A stretch of DNA of 64,000 nucleotides from Streptomyces sp. NBC_01716 (GTDB lineage Bacteria > Actinomycetota > Actinomycetes > Streptomycetales > Streptomycetaceae), in contig NZ_CP109181.1 of the NCBI RefSeq assembly GCF_036248275.1, forward strand, positions 4,836,001 to 4,900,000. The letters are read 5' to 3'. Made by a program: the position numbers and the translations under genes. The notes beneath the pieces are model-generated. The model was not told where the DNA came from, did no database searches, and saw nothing but the letters and a program-made list of their open reading frames with translations. This document shows, piece by piece, positions 44,322 through 53,494 of this stretch. Position 1 is the first letter of the stretch. Every line of letters begins with the position of its first letter.

Positions 44322-45263
44322 CTAGGCCGCGCGGCGCGCCGCGTACTCCGCGATCTCCCGCATCGGCGGCCGCTCCTCGGTGTCCACCGCGTACGTACGC
44401 GCCTCGAAGCCCCCCTCGCCCCGCTCGAACTGCGTCAGCTCCGGCCGCACCAGATGCCCCCGCGACAGCCGCAGCTGCGCCGTCCGGTAGATCGCCGCCG
44501 CCATCCGCCCCAGCGCCTGCCCGTCCTGGTGCCGGTGCCTGCGCACCCCGACGTCGACCTGGCCGAGCGCGTCGAGCCCCACCGTGTGCAGCGCGTCCAC
44601 CAGCAGCCCCAGTTCCACCCCGTACCCCACGGGGAACGGCAGCCGCTCCAGCAGCGAGCGCCGTACCGCGTACTCACCGCCCAGCGGCTGCACGAAGCCC
44701 GCCAGCAGCGGCCAGTGCAGATTCAGCAGCGGACGCGCCACCAGCTCCGTCACCCGGCCGCCCTGCCCCGGCTCGTCGCCGAGCGGGCGGTCGTACATCG
44801 CCTTCACGAACTGCACGTCCGGATCGGTGAGCAGCGGCCCCACCGTCCCCGACACGAACCGCGCCGAGAAATCCCTCAGATCCGCGTCCACGAAACAGAC
44901 GATGTCGCCGCTCGTCACCAGCAGCGAGCGCCACAGCACCTCGCCCTTGCCGGGCACGGCCGGCAGCCTCGGCAGTATGTCGTCCCGGTGCACCACGCGA
45001 GCCCCGGCCGCCGCCGCGAACTCTCCCGTACGGTCGGTCGAGCCCGAGTCGATCACGACCAGTTCGTCGACGAGCGGCGCCGGGCCCGCCATCAGTTCAC
45101 GCCGGATCACCGACACGATCGGGCCGACCGTCGCCTCCTCGTTCAGGGCCGGGAGCACCACGCTGACCCGCGCTCCCTGCTTGGCGGTGGCCAGCCGGTC
45201 GACCGGCCGCTCTGCCGCAGGCCAGGACCGCCGGGCCAGCCAGCGCTCCACTTCTCGCAGCAC
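44322..45263 (-). CDS. gpgS: Glucosyl-3-phosphoglycerate synthase
   Basis: The protein is 313 residues from GTG 45263, which has GGAG about seven bases upstream. It has the GT-A nucleotide-sugar site ARVSVVLPALNEEATVGPI, VIDSGSTDRTGEFAAA, CFVDADLRDF (DxD) and GGEYAVRRSLLERLPFPVGY, all typical of GpgS. It makes glucosyl-3-phosphoglycerate from NDP-glucose and 3-phosphoglycerate, a precursor of glucosylglycerate. It lies beside otsA/otsB, so stress-solute synthesis is grouped here. Confidence 0.85.
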   Translation of the reverse strand: MLREVERWLARRSWPAAERPVDRLATAKQGARVSVVLPALNEEATVGPIVSVIRRELMAGPAPLVDELVVIDSGSTDRTGEFAAAAGARVVHRDDILPRLPAVPGKGEVLWRSLLVTSGDIVCFVDADLRDFSARFVSGTVGPLLTDPDVQFVKAMYDRPLGDEPGQGGRVTELVARPLLNLHWPLLAGFVQPLGGEYAVRRSLLERLPFPVGYGVELGLLVDALHTVGLDALGQVDVGVRRHRHQDGQALGRMAAAIYRTAQLRLSRGHLVRPELTQFERGEGGFEARTYAVDTEERPPMREIAEYAARRAA

Positions 45264-45380
45264 GTGATCTCCATCTCGCGGATCGGACGAGGGTCTCAAC
45301 CGTCCAGGGGTTCGGTTACAGTCTTGAACAACGCGAATGACCGTCGCATGTCGGGGGTCAGGACGCCGATAATCGAATAC

Positions 45381-45508
45381 CGCTCATCCAGAGGGGCAGA
45401 GGGAACGGCCCGTTGAAGCCCCGGCAACCCTCCCGCCGACCGCGAGGTCACGGTGGGGAAGGTGCCAATTCCGTCTCGCGGCGAGATGCGTCGCGAGGAA
45501 GATGAGGA
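45381..45508 (+). ncRNA. SAM-I riboswitch (S-box) upstream of thrC
   Basis: The 128-base leader has the S-box hallmarks in order: CTCATC (45383-45388) closing P1 with GATGAG (45501-45506), GAGGGAACGGCCC, a P3-like hairpin, CGGCAACCCTC and GGTGCCAATTCC. The probable ribosome-binding site AGGAAAGGGC begins inside the closing stem, so SAM binding could block translation of thrC. Homology to Rfam SAM-I was judged by eye. Confidence 0.9.
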
Positions 45509-45523
45509 AAGGGCCTCGCCTTC

Positions 45524-46822
45524 ATGGCTGTGCAGACCGTCCAGCAGAACACTTCCGGCACTGTCGACCTCGGACCCGCCGCCGCCCTCTCGTGCCGCGA
45601 ATGCGGGGAGCGCTTCGAGCTCGGCCCGATCTTCGCCTGTCAGAGCTGTTTCGGCCCCCTCGAAGTAGCCTACGACCTGCCGACGGGCGACCCCGAAGAC
45701 CTGAAGAAGCGAATCGCCGCGGGTCCCGACAACATCTGGCGCTACGCGCCGCTGCTGCCCGTCCCCGCCGACGTCGCGTCGAAGCCGAACATCAACCCCG
45801 GCTTCACCAAGCTCGTCAAGGCCGACAACCTCGCCCGTGAGCTGGGTGTCACCGGCGGCCTGTACGTGAAGGACGACTCCGGGAACCCGACGCACTCCTT
45901 CAAGGACCGCGTCGTCGCCATCGCCGTCGAGGCCGCCCGCGCCTTCGGCTTCACCACGCTCTCCTGCTCCTCCACCGGCAACCTCGCCGGCGCCGTCGGC
46001 GCCGCCGCGGCCCGTGCCGGCCTCCGCTCCTGTGTCTTCATCCCGCACGACCTGGAGCAGGGCAAGGTCGTCATGGCCGCGATCTACGGCGGCGAACTCG
46101 TCGGTATCGAGGGCAACTACGACGACGTCAACCGCTTCTGCTCCGAGCTCATCGGGGACCCGCTGGGCGAGGGCTGGGGCTTCGTCAACGTCAACCTCCG
46201 CCCGTACTACGGCGAGGGCTCCAAGACCCTCGCGTACGAGATCTGCGAGCAGCTCGGCTGGGAGCTGCCCGACCAGCTCGTCATCCCCGTCGCGTCCGGC
46301 TCGCAGCTGACGAAGATCGACAAGGGGCTCAAGGAGCTGATCGCGCTCGGCCTGGTCGAGGAGAAGCCGTACAAGATCTTCGGCGCGCAGGCCGAGGGCT
46401 GTTCTCCGGTCTCGGTCGCCTTCAAGGCGGGCCACGATGTCGTACGGCCGCAGAAGCCGAACACCATCGCCAAGTCACTGGCGATCGGCAACCCGGCCGA
46501 CGGCCCGTACGTCCTGGACATCGCCCGCCGCACGGGCGGCGCCGTCGAGGACGTGAACGACGAGCAGGTCGTGGACGCGATCAAGCTGCTCGCGCGCACC
46601 GAGGGGATCTTCGCCGAGACGGCGGGCGGGGTGACCGTGGGCGTGACGCGCAAGCTCATCGAGACGGGGCTGCTCGACCCGGCGCTCACGACGGTCGTAC
46701 TGAACACGGGTGACGGGCTCAAGACGCTGGACGCCGTCGCGCCGACGACGGGGCCGACCGCGACGATTCCGCCGAGCCTCGACGCGTTCCGCGCCGCCGG
46801 CCTGGCGCGTTCGAGCCGTTGA
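45524..46822 (+). CDS. thrC: Threonine synthase
   Basis: The 432-residue PLP enzyme has an N-terminal CxxC-type zinc-ribbon segment (LSCRECGERFEL, ACQSCFGP) and the PLP lysine in NPTHSFKDRVVAI (about residue 128). Further marks are TLSCSSTGNLAGAVGAAAAR and IPVASGSQLTKIDKGL. It converts O-phosphohomoserine to threonine. A SAM-I riboswitch precedes it. It is followed by a MoaD-like gene 40 bases later. Confidence 0.9.
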   Translation: MAVQTVQQNTSGTVDLGPAAALSCRECGERFELGPIFACQSCFGPLEVAYDLPTGDPEDLKKRIAAGPDNIWRYAPLLPVPADVASKPNINPGFTKLVKADNLARELGVTGGLYVKDDSGNPTHSFKDRVVAIAVEAARAFGFTTLSCSSTGNLAGAVGAAAARAGLRSCVFIPHDLEQGKVVMAAIYGGELVGIEGNYDDVNRFCSELIGDPLGEGWGFVNVNLRPYYGEGSKTLAYEICEQLGWELPDQLVIPVASGSQLTKIDKGLKELIALGLVEEKPYKIFGAQAEGCSPVSVAFKAGHDVVRPQKPNTIAKSLAIGNPADGPYVLDIARRTGGAVEDVNDEQVVDAIKLLARTEGIFAETAGGVTVGVTRKLIETGLLDPALTTVVLNTGDGLKTLDAVAPTTGPTATIPPSLDAFRAAGLARSSR

Positions 46823-46862
46823 GCCCCTCAAGAAGCCGCTACTCCCCGGAAGGCAGAAACCG

Positions 46863-47138
46863 ATGAGCGTGAACGTCCGTATCCCCACCATCCTCCGTAC
46901 GTACACCGGCGGAAAGGCCGAGGTTCCGGCCGAGGGCACGACCCTCTCCCAGGTCATCGAGTCCCTGGAGTCGAACCACCCGGGCATCGCCGCCCGTGTC
47001 CTGGACGACCAGGGCAAGCTCCGGCGATTCGTCAACGTGTACGTGAACGACGACGACGTCCGCTTCGAGCAGGGCCTGGAGACCGCCACCCCGGACGGCG
47101 TGGGGATCTCGATCATCCCGGCGGTCGCCGGCGGCTGA
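46863..47138 (+). CDS. MoaD/ThiS-family sulfur carrier protein
   Basis: The 91-residue ubiquitin-like protein begins MSVNVRIPTILRTYTGGKAE and ends VGISIIPAVAGG, with the C-terminal GG that is activated as thiocarboxylate. GGAAGG lies upstream. It follows thrC; such pairs suggest sulfur donation to an amino-acid or cofactor pathway (for example CysO-like), but the partner is unknown. Confidence 0.8.
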   Translation: MSVNVRIPTILRTYTGGKAEVPAEGTTLSQVIESLESNHPGIAARVLDDQGKLRRFVNVYVNDDDVRFEQGLETATPDGVGISIIPAVAGG

Positions 47139-47208
47139 GCGACGGGCCGGACAGCGGCACCCGGCCGAACGGCAGCGCCCGGCCGAACGGCACGCACAGT
47201 GAACGGTG

Positions 47209-47241
47209 TTGCCCCCTCCGCGAGAGAAGTGGAGGGGGCAA
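47209..47241 (+). terminator. Terminator after thrC-moaD
   Basis: An 11-bp stem, TTGCCCCCTCC with GGAGGGGGCAA, encloses an 11-base loop. It lies about 70 bases after the MoaD-like stop and probably ends that transcript. Confidence 0.75.
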
Positions 47242-47556
47242 TTCCATGAGGTTGAACGCGATAGAGTTGGGGTAGCCCCGCCGCCGCCGGTGTCGCGACC
47301 GTGCCCCGTGCATATGAGTTCGCGACAAGATGCGGTCAAAGTGTGGACGCTGTTTGCGCGGTTCCTTGCGCTTTGCCCGGCCCGACTTGCCCCTGGTAGC
47401 CCGGCATTTCACCTCTTTGCGTGTTGTGGCATGCCCATAATTCTCGTCCGATTGACCTGTTGCAGAGGGCAGTTGGGCAGATACATTCAGCCGCGGTCGA
47501 CGCGTTCCGGCGCGAAGTGCGGTCCCGCGCAGGGGCCAGTAATAGGGGAGTTGGGC
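47242..47556 (+). promoter_or_regulatory. Long 5' leader/promoter region of the cold-shock gene
   Basis: There is no gene in these 315 bases. Cold-shock genes in actinobacteria often have a long 5' untranslated region with A+T-rich stretches near the start, and this one fits (for example ATAATTCTCGTCCGATTGAC near 47437-47456). Any control element there is inferred. Confidence 0.35.
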
Positions 47557-47760
47557 ATGGCTCAGGGCACCGTCAAGTGGTTCAACGCGGAGAAGGGCTA
47601 CGGCTTCATCGCGGTCGACGGTGGTGCGGATGTTTTCGTCCACTACAGCGCGATCCAGATGGACGGTTACCGCACCCTTGAAGAAGGTCAGCGAGTTGAG
47701 TTCGAGATCTCGCAGGGCCAGAAGGGTCCGCAGGCGGACATGGTCAAGCTCGCCGTCTGA
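47557..47760 (+). CDS. Cold-shock protein (CspA family)
   Basis: The 67-residue protein has RNP1 KGYGFIAVD and RNP2 VFVHYSAIQ, with the family start [14 protein letters not shown]. It binds single-stranded RNA or DNA and prevents structure at low temperature or during growth. In S. coelicolor the gene in this position is one of the scoF paralogs, as I recall. It precedes groEL2. Confidence 0.95.
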   Translation: MAQGTVKWFNAEKGYGFIAVDGGADVFVHYSAIQMDGYRTLEEGQRVEFEISQGQKGPQADMVKLAV

Positions 47761-47792
47761 TTCCGGCGCGATCGGCCAACGACGCACTCACA

Positions 47793-47835
47793 CACGAGGG
47801 GCTCGCATCCCAAGAGGGGATGCGGGCCCCTCGTG
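47793..47835 (+). terminator. Strong hairpin terminator after the cold-shock gene
   Basis: A 19-bp stem (CACGAGGGGCTCGCATCCC with GGGATGCGGGCCCCTCGTG, one T-G pair) with a five-base loop closes the cold-shock transcript and precedes the CIRCE region. Confidence 0.8.
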
Positions 47836-47897
47836 CGTGCGCGGTCCGCGCGCGGGGCTGTGCGCGCGGGGTCAGGGGGTGCGCCGCTCGGGAGTCG

Positions 47898-47924
47898 CTT
47901 GCACTCAAGGGGGTCGAGTGCTAA
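47898..47924 (+). promoter_or_regulatory. CIRCE operator 1 (HrcA) upstream of groEL2
   Basis: The half-sites CTTGCACTC and GAGTGCTAA are separated by nine bases, as in the CIRCE consensus TTAGCACTC-N9-GAGTGCTAA (two mismatches in the left half). HrcA is expected to repress groEL2 from here. Confidence 0.75.
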
Positions 47925-47933
47925 TCATTGGCG

Positions 47934-49713
<1,780 letters not shown>

Positions 49714-49775
49714 TCCTGACGGATCGGCGGTTCATGGCGTAGCGGTACGCGCTTCCCGTACGTGCTTGTACGGAC

Positions 49776-49814
49776 CGAGGGCGGCACTCCCTGGAAAGGG
49801 GGGTGCCGCCCTCG
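49776..49814 (+). terminator. Terminator after groEL2
   Basis: A long stem (GAGGGCGGCAC with GTGCCGCCCTC, extended by CCC/GGG) closes about 100 bases after the groEL2 stop. It is probably an intrinsic terminator between groEL2 and the convergent ABC exporter. Confidence 0.7.
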
Positions 49815-49867
49815 GGCGTTCGGCGGGCTCAGCAGCGGGCTGATCGGCCGCAGCGCACTCCGCGCGT

Positions 49868-50701
49868 TCAGCGCCGGAGCTCGCGGTTGAAGACCGCGCG
49901 GGACCAGAAGTAGCCGAGCAGGGCGAGGCCGGTGCACCAGGCGAGCGCGATCCAGCCGTCGTTGCCGATCCCGGTGCCGAAGAACAGACCGCGCAGGGTC
50001 TCGTTGATCGGGGTGAAGGGCTGGTACTCGGCGAACCAGCGCAGGGCGGTCGGCATGGACTCCGGCGGGACGACCGCGCTGCCGAGGAAGGGCAGGAAGG
50101 TCAGCGGCAGCGGGGCGTTGCTCGCGGACTCGACGGTCTTGGCGCCCATGCCCATCGCGGCGGACAGCCAGGCCATGCCGAAGGCCAGGAAGAGCAGCAG
50201 GCCCATGGCGGCCACCCACTCGACGGCCGAGGCGTCGGGCCGGAAGCCGATCGCGAGGGAGACGCCGGTGATCAGGAAGAGCACCGCGGCGACCTGGAGG
50301 ACACTGCCGAAGACATGGCCGGTGAGGATGGCACCCCGGGAGATCGACATCGTACGGAAGCGGTTGACGATCCCTTCGGTCATGTCGGTGCAGACGGAGA
50401 CGGCCGTCGCGACGGCCCCGGAGGTCGCCGACATCAGGATGATGCCGGGTACCAGGTAGTTGATGTAGTCGCCGCGGTCGCCGCCCCCGCCGATACCGGC
50501 GCCGAGGGCGCCGCCGAAGACGTACACGAACAGCAGCAGCATCAGCAGCGGCATCACGAGGATCGAGATGGTCATCGAGGGGTAGCGCCGCATGTGCTTG
50601 ATGTTGCGGCGCAGCATCGTCATGGAGTCGCGCATCGCGTACGAGCGGGCGGACCTGGCGGTCTTCGCGGACTTGGCCGGGGTGAGGGTGGCGGTGCTCA
50701 T
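49868..50701 (-). CDS. ABC-2-type exporter permease (DrrB-like)
   Basis: The 277-residue protein has about six membrane helices (for example MTISILVMPLLMLLLFVYVF, NYLVPGIILMSATSGAVATA, VAAVLFLITGVSLAIGFRP, and a final WCTGLALLGYFWSRAVFNRE) and an ABC2_membrane domain pattern. ATG at 50701 overlaps the ATPase stop (ATGA). With the ATPase it forms a drug-type exporter; the substrate is unknown. Confidence 0.8.
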   Translation of the reverse strand: MSTATLTPAKSAKTARSARSYAMRDSMTMLRRNIKHMRRYPSMTISILVMPLLMLLLFVYVFGGALGAGIGGGGDRGDYINYLVPGIILMSATSGAVATAVSVCTDMTEGIVNRFRTMSISRGAILTGHVFGSVLQVAAVLFLITGVSLAIGFRPDASAVEWVAAMGLLLFLAFGMAWLSAAMGMGAKTVESASNAPLPLTFLPFLGSAVVPPESMPTALRWFAEYQPFTPINETLRGLFFGTGIGNDGWIALAWCTGLALLGYFWSRAVFNRELRR

Positions 50702-51696
50702 CGGTTCGACTCCTTGCGGGCGGCGGGGACGGTGTCGGCGTTCTGGTGGCCGGTCAGGGTGAGGAAGACGTCGTCGAGGTCGGGGGTGTGCACGGTGAGC
50801 GACTCGGCCCGGACCCCGGTGCTGTCGAGGATGTCGAGCAGGGCGCGGAGATTGGCGATCGAGCCGTTGCTGGGGATCTGGAGGGAGAGCGACTCGTCGT
50901 CGCGGGTGGCGACGCCGAAGGCGGAGGCCGCGGTGGCGAGGTTGGTCTCGTCGGCGAACTGGAGGCGGACATGGCCGCCCGGGATCAGCCGCTTCAGCTC
51001 CTCCGACGTGCCCTCGGCGACGAGCTTGCCGTGGTCCAGCACCGCGATGCGGTCGGCGAGTTGATCGGCCTCGTCCAGATACTGCGTGGTGAGGAAGATG
51101 GTCACGCCCTGGTCCGCGACCAGGTTCCGGATGAGCTCCCACATGACGCGGCGGCTGCGCGGGTCGAGGCCGGTGGTCGGCTCGTCGAGGAAGATGACGC
51201 GCGGCCGGCCGACCAGGGTCATCGCGAGGTCGAGCTTGCGGCGCATACCGCCGGAGAAGGTCGCGACGTTCTTGCGGGCCGCCTCGGTCAGCTCGAACCG
51301 CTCCAGGAGTTCGGCGGCGCGGCGGCGGCCCTCGGCGCGGCTCAAGTGGTGCAGGTCGGCCATCAGGAGCAGGTTCTCCTCGGCGGTCAGCAGGCCGTCG
51401 ACGGCGGCGAACTGGCCGGTGACGCCGATCTGGCCGCGTACGGAGTCGGCGTCGGCGGCCACGTCGTGGCCGCCGACCCGCGCCTCGCCCGAGTCGGCGG
51501 TGATCAGCGTCGAGAGGATTTCCACGGTGGTGGTCTTGCCCGCCCCGTTGGGGCCGAGGAGGGCGAAGACCGTGCCTTCGGGGATCCGCAGGTCGATGCC
51601 GTCGAGCACGACCTTGTCGCCGTACGACTTGCGCAGGCCGAGCGCGGAGATGGCGGCTGCGCGGGTGGGGCCGGCCGCTGTGGTCGGGGTGTTCAT
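50698..51696 (-). CDS. ABC exporter ATP-binding protein (DrrA-like)
   Basis: The 332-residue ATPase has Walker A GPNGAGKTTTVE (about 50), the signature FSGGMRRKLDLAMTLV, Walker B VIFLDEPTTGLDPRSRR, and a DrrA-type C-terminal domain. It energises the permease encoded downstream. ATG at 51696; the promoter region upstream holds the phased TGGCGCCA motif. Confidence 0.85.
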   Translation of the reverse strand: MNTPTTAAGPTRAAAISALGLRKSYGDKVVLDGIDLRIPEGTVFALLGPNGAGKTTTVEILSTLITADSGEARVGGHDVAADADSVRGQIGVTGQFAAVDGLLTAEENLLLMADLHHLSRAEGRRRAAELLERFELTEAARKNVATFSGGMRRKLDLAMTLVGRPRVIFLDEPTTGLDPRSRRVMWELIRNLVADQGVTIFLTTQYLDEADQLADRIAVLDHGKLVAEGTSEELKRLIPGGHVRLQFADETNLATAASAFGVATRDDESLSLQIPSNGSIANLRALLDILDSTGVRAESLTVHTPDLDDVFLTLTGHQNADTVPAARKESNR

Positions 51697-51759
51697 GGGA
51701 GCGGGCCCTTCTATTGAGGGGATCGGGACTGCTGGTGGGCGTGGGGTGGTGCCAGGGTT

Positions 51760-51850
51760 TGGCGCCGTGGTGCGCTTGCGTCATTATGATGGCACAAGAG
51801 TGGCGCCATATCGAGTCATTATGGCGCCATCGTGGTTCGGGGTGGCGCCG
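51760..51850 (-). promoter_or_regulatory. Phased TGGCGCCA repeats in the ABC exporter promoter
   Basis: The motif starts at 51760 (TGGCGCCG), 51801 (TGGCGCCA), 51822 (TGGCGCCA) and 51843 (TGGCGCCG). Three are spaced exactly 21 bases apart, two helical turns, and the first is 41 bases away. TCATTATG also repeats nearby. The same core recurs in front of the ribbon-helix-helix gene at 53382-53430, suggesting one regulator binds both. Confidence 0.6.
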
Positions 51851-51852
51851 GG

Positions 51853-51885
51853 GCTCCGGGCCGGCTCGTGCCGCCGGCCCGGAGC
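51853..51885 (-). terminator. Hairpin after the DUF4097 gene
   Basis: A 13-bp perfect stem (GCTCCGGGCCGGC with GCCGGCCCGGAGC) encloses a seven-base loop. It lies just past the DUF4097 stop in the leftward direction. Confidence 0.7.
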
Positions 51886-51891
51886 GGAGCG

Positions 51892-52728
51892 TCAGGCGCG
51901 GCGGATCACGATGTCGCCGACGCTCGTACGGCCGTGGATCTCGACCCTCTCCTCGGACTGCTCGGGGCCCCGCGCGCGTCCGAGTTCGTTGCGGACACGG
52001 CCCGCTCTGGCCTCCATGTCCAGCCAGGCCGCGGTGCCCTTGGCGATGCCGATCTCCAGGCCCCCCGCCGAGGACTCCACGGTGATCCGCCCCCGTATCA
52101 CCTGGTCGATACGGATGGGGCCGTTCGACGTCCTGGCGGTGACCGAGGACTCCGCGCGCACGACGCCGACGGGGCCGTTGGCGGAGGTCACCTCCAACTC
52201 GCCGGTGACCTCGCCGATCGTGGTCTCGCCGTTGTGGTTCCTGACGGTCGCGTCCCCGCCGATCCGGCCGACCCGTACCCGGCCCGACCCGCGAATCTCG
52301 GTCCCGCCCGTCACACGGTCCACCGTGATGTCGCCGTGCGCGGTCTTCAGCCGTACGGTCGTGGCCTCTTCCAGATGGATGTCCCCGGCGCCGGACGTCA
52401 GACGGCAGTTGCCGAACCGGCCCTCGCCGATGAGGTCGCCGAGACCCGTGCTGCCGATCAGCTCCGAGCCGGCGGGCAGTTGGACGGTCACGTCGACCGA
52501 ACCGGTCCTGGTGAAGGGCGAGTGGCTCTTGGGGCCCTTGACGAGCAGTTCGCCGTCCGCGTAAGCGACTTCGGTGTCCTCGGCGGCGAGTACGTCCCGC
52601 TTGTCGCCGGGGTCGCTCGGCGCCACATCGACCACGGTGTCGGTGCGCTTGCCGGCGATGATCCGGGCCCGTCCGACCTCGATCTTGACGGTGGCGGAGA
52701 TGGCTTCGGTGGTGTCGAAAACAGGCAT
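51892..52728 (-). CDS. DUF4097 family beta-helix protein
   Basis: The 278-residue protein is made of repeated strand units (for example GDIHLEEATTVRLKTAHGDI, and GPVGVVRAESSVTARTSNGP) typical of DUF4097, a right-handed beta-helix-like repeat family. No signal peptide is evident at MPVFDTTEAIS. DUF4097 genes next to ribbon-helix-helix regulators occur across Streptomyces. Its biochemical role is unknown. Confidence 0.7.
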   Translation of the reverse strand: MPVFDTTEAISATVKIEVGRARIIAGKRTDTVVDVAPSDPGDKRDVLAAEDTEVAYADGELLVKGPKSHSPFTRTGSVDVTVQLPAGSELIGSTGLGDLIGEGRFGNCRLTSGAGDIHLEEATTVRLKTAHGDITVDRVTGGTEIRGSGRVRVGRIGGDATVRNHNGETTIGEVTGELEVTSANGPVGVVRAESSVTARTSNGPIRIDQVIRGRITVESSAGGLEIGIAKGTAAWLDMEARAGRVRNELGRARGPEQSEERVEIHGRTSVGDIVIRRA

Positions 52729-52843
52729 GGCTGTGCCGTCCTTCTGGCGAGTGGAGGTGGGTGCTCTGGTGAGGTGCGCTGGTGAAGCGCGTTGATACGT
52801 GGGTGAGTTGGCGTGCCACTCGGGCCTTCGGGCCTTCGGGCTT

Positions 52844-53371
52844 TCAGCTGACCCAGCCGGTGAAGCGCTGCCCGGCCGCCGCGCCGATGCCCGTCGTACG
52901 CCGTCGGTCCGCCGTGGTTTCCAGGGCGGCGGCGACGGAGCGGACCAGCCAGGCGTTGACCGACAGGCCCTCGCGGCCCGCGGCCTCCTCGACCCGGTGC
53001 TTGAGCTGGGCGGGCGGGCGGAAGTTGATGCGCGAGGTGCCGCCCTCGTCGGCCTCGTGCGGAACCGGGGGCGCCGGAGGTGTCGGCGCCCGTACCGGGA
53101 TGTCGGCGGCGTCGAAGGCGTCGACGGCCGGTGGCACCGTCACCACGAACTCGGGGTCGCGCCCGCGCAGCCGCAGGTCCACCGAGCCGGGCGCCAGCTC
53201 GCGGGTGACCTCGTCCATCGCGTCGGACAGGGCGTTGAGCAGCGCCAGCCGGACGGCCGATTCGAGCGGGCCGATGAGCCGTTCCGCCAGGGCGCGGGCT
53301 TCGTCATCGCCCGCCTCGGCACCGACTCCCAGCTCGTGGCGGAGGTTGTCGACGTACGGGGTGAGGTCCAT
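52844..53371 (-). CDS. Ribbon-helix-helix (CopG/HicB-like) DNA-binding regulator
   Basis: The 175-residue protein has an unusual order: an N-terminal helical region of about 100 residues, a Pro-rich linker (RAPTPPAPPVPH), and a C-terminal RHH segment TSRINFRPPAQLKHRVEEAA followed by LSVNAWLVRSVAAALE. The RHH matches HicB-antitoxin-type DNA-binding domains, but no HicA toxin is adjacent. Its own promoter carries the TGGCGCCA motifs, so autoregulation is likely, and it may also control the ABC exporter downstream. Confidence 0.7.
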   Translation of the reverse strand: MDLTPYVDNLRHELGVGAEAGDDEARALAERLIGPLESAVRLALLNALSDAMDEVTRELAPGSVDLRLRGRDPEFVVTVPPAVDAFDAADIPVRAPTPPAPPVPHEADEGGTSRINFRPPAQLKHRVEEAAGREGLSVNAWLVRSVAAALETTADRRRTTGIGAAAGQRFTGWVS

Positions 53372-53381
53372 GACGTAATAG

Positions 53382-53430
53382 TGGCACCATCATGGCGCCA
53401 TGGCAAGTTATCTGGCGCCATCGGGCGCCA
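53382..53430 (-). promoter_or_regulatory. TGGCGCCA-type operator array in the RHH gene promoter
   Basis: The array contains TGGCACCA at 53382, TGGCGCCA at 53393 and 53413, and GGGCGCCA at 53423, with 11-, 20- and 10-base start spacings. This falls on one face of the DNA helix and fits cooperative RHH dimers. Confidence 0.6.
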
Positions 53431-53494
53431 ATCTGTTGTCGGGGTGGTGTCAGGGGTCCTTCCTGTGGCGCTATGGAGTCACGGCCTCATGGCT

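Noticed and set aside
49868-52819. A 983-codon minus-strand frame spanning the ABC exporter and DUF4097 region
   Set aside because: Only its 3' portion is the permease; the rest is Arg/His-rich antisense or out-of-frame reading of the ATPase and DUF4097 genes.
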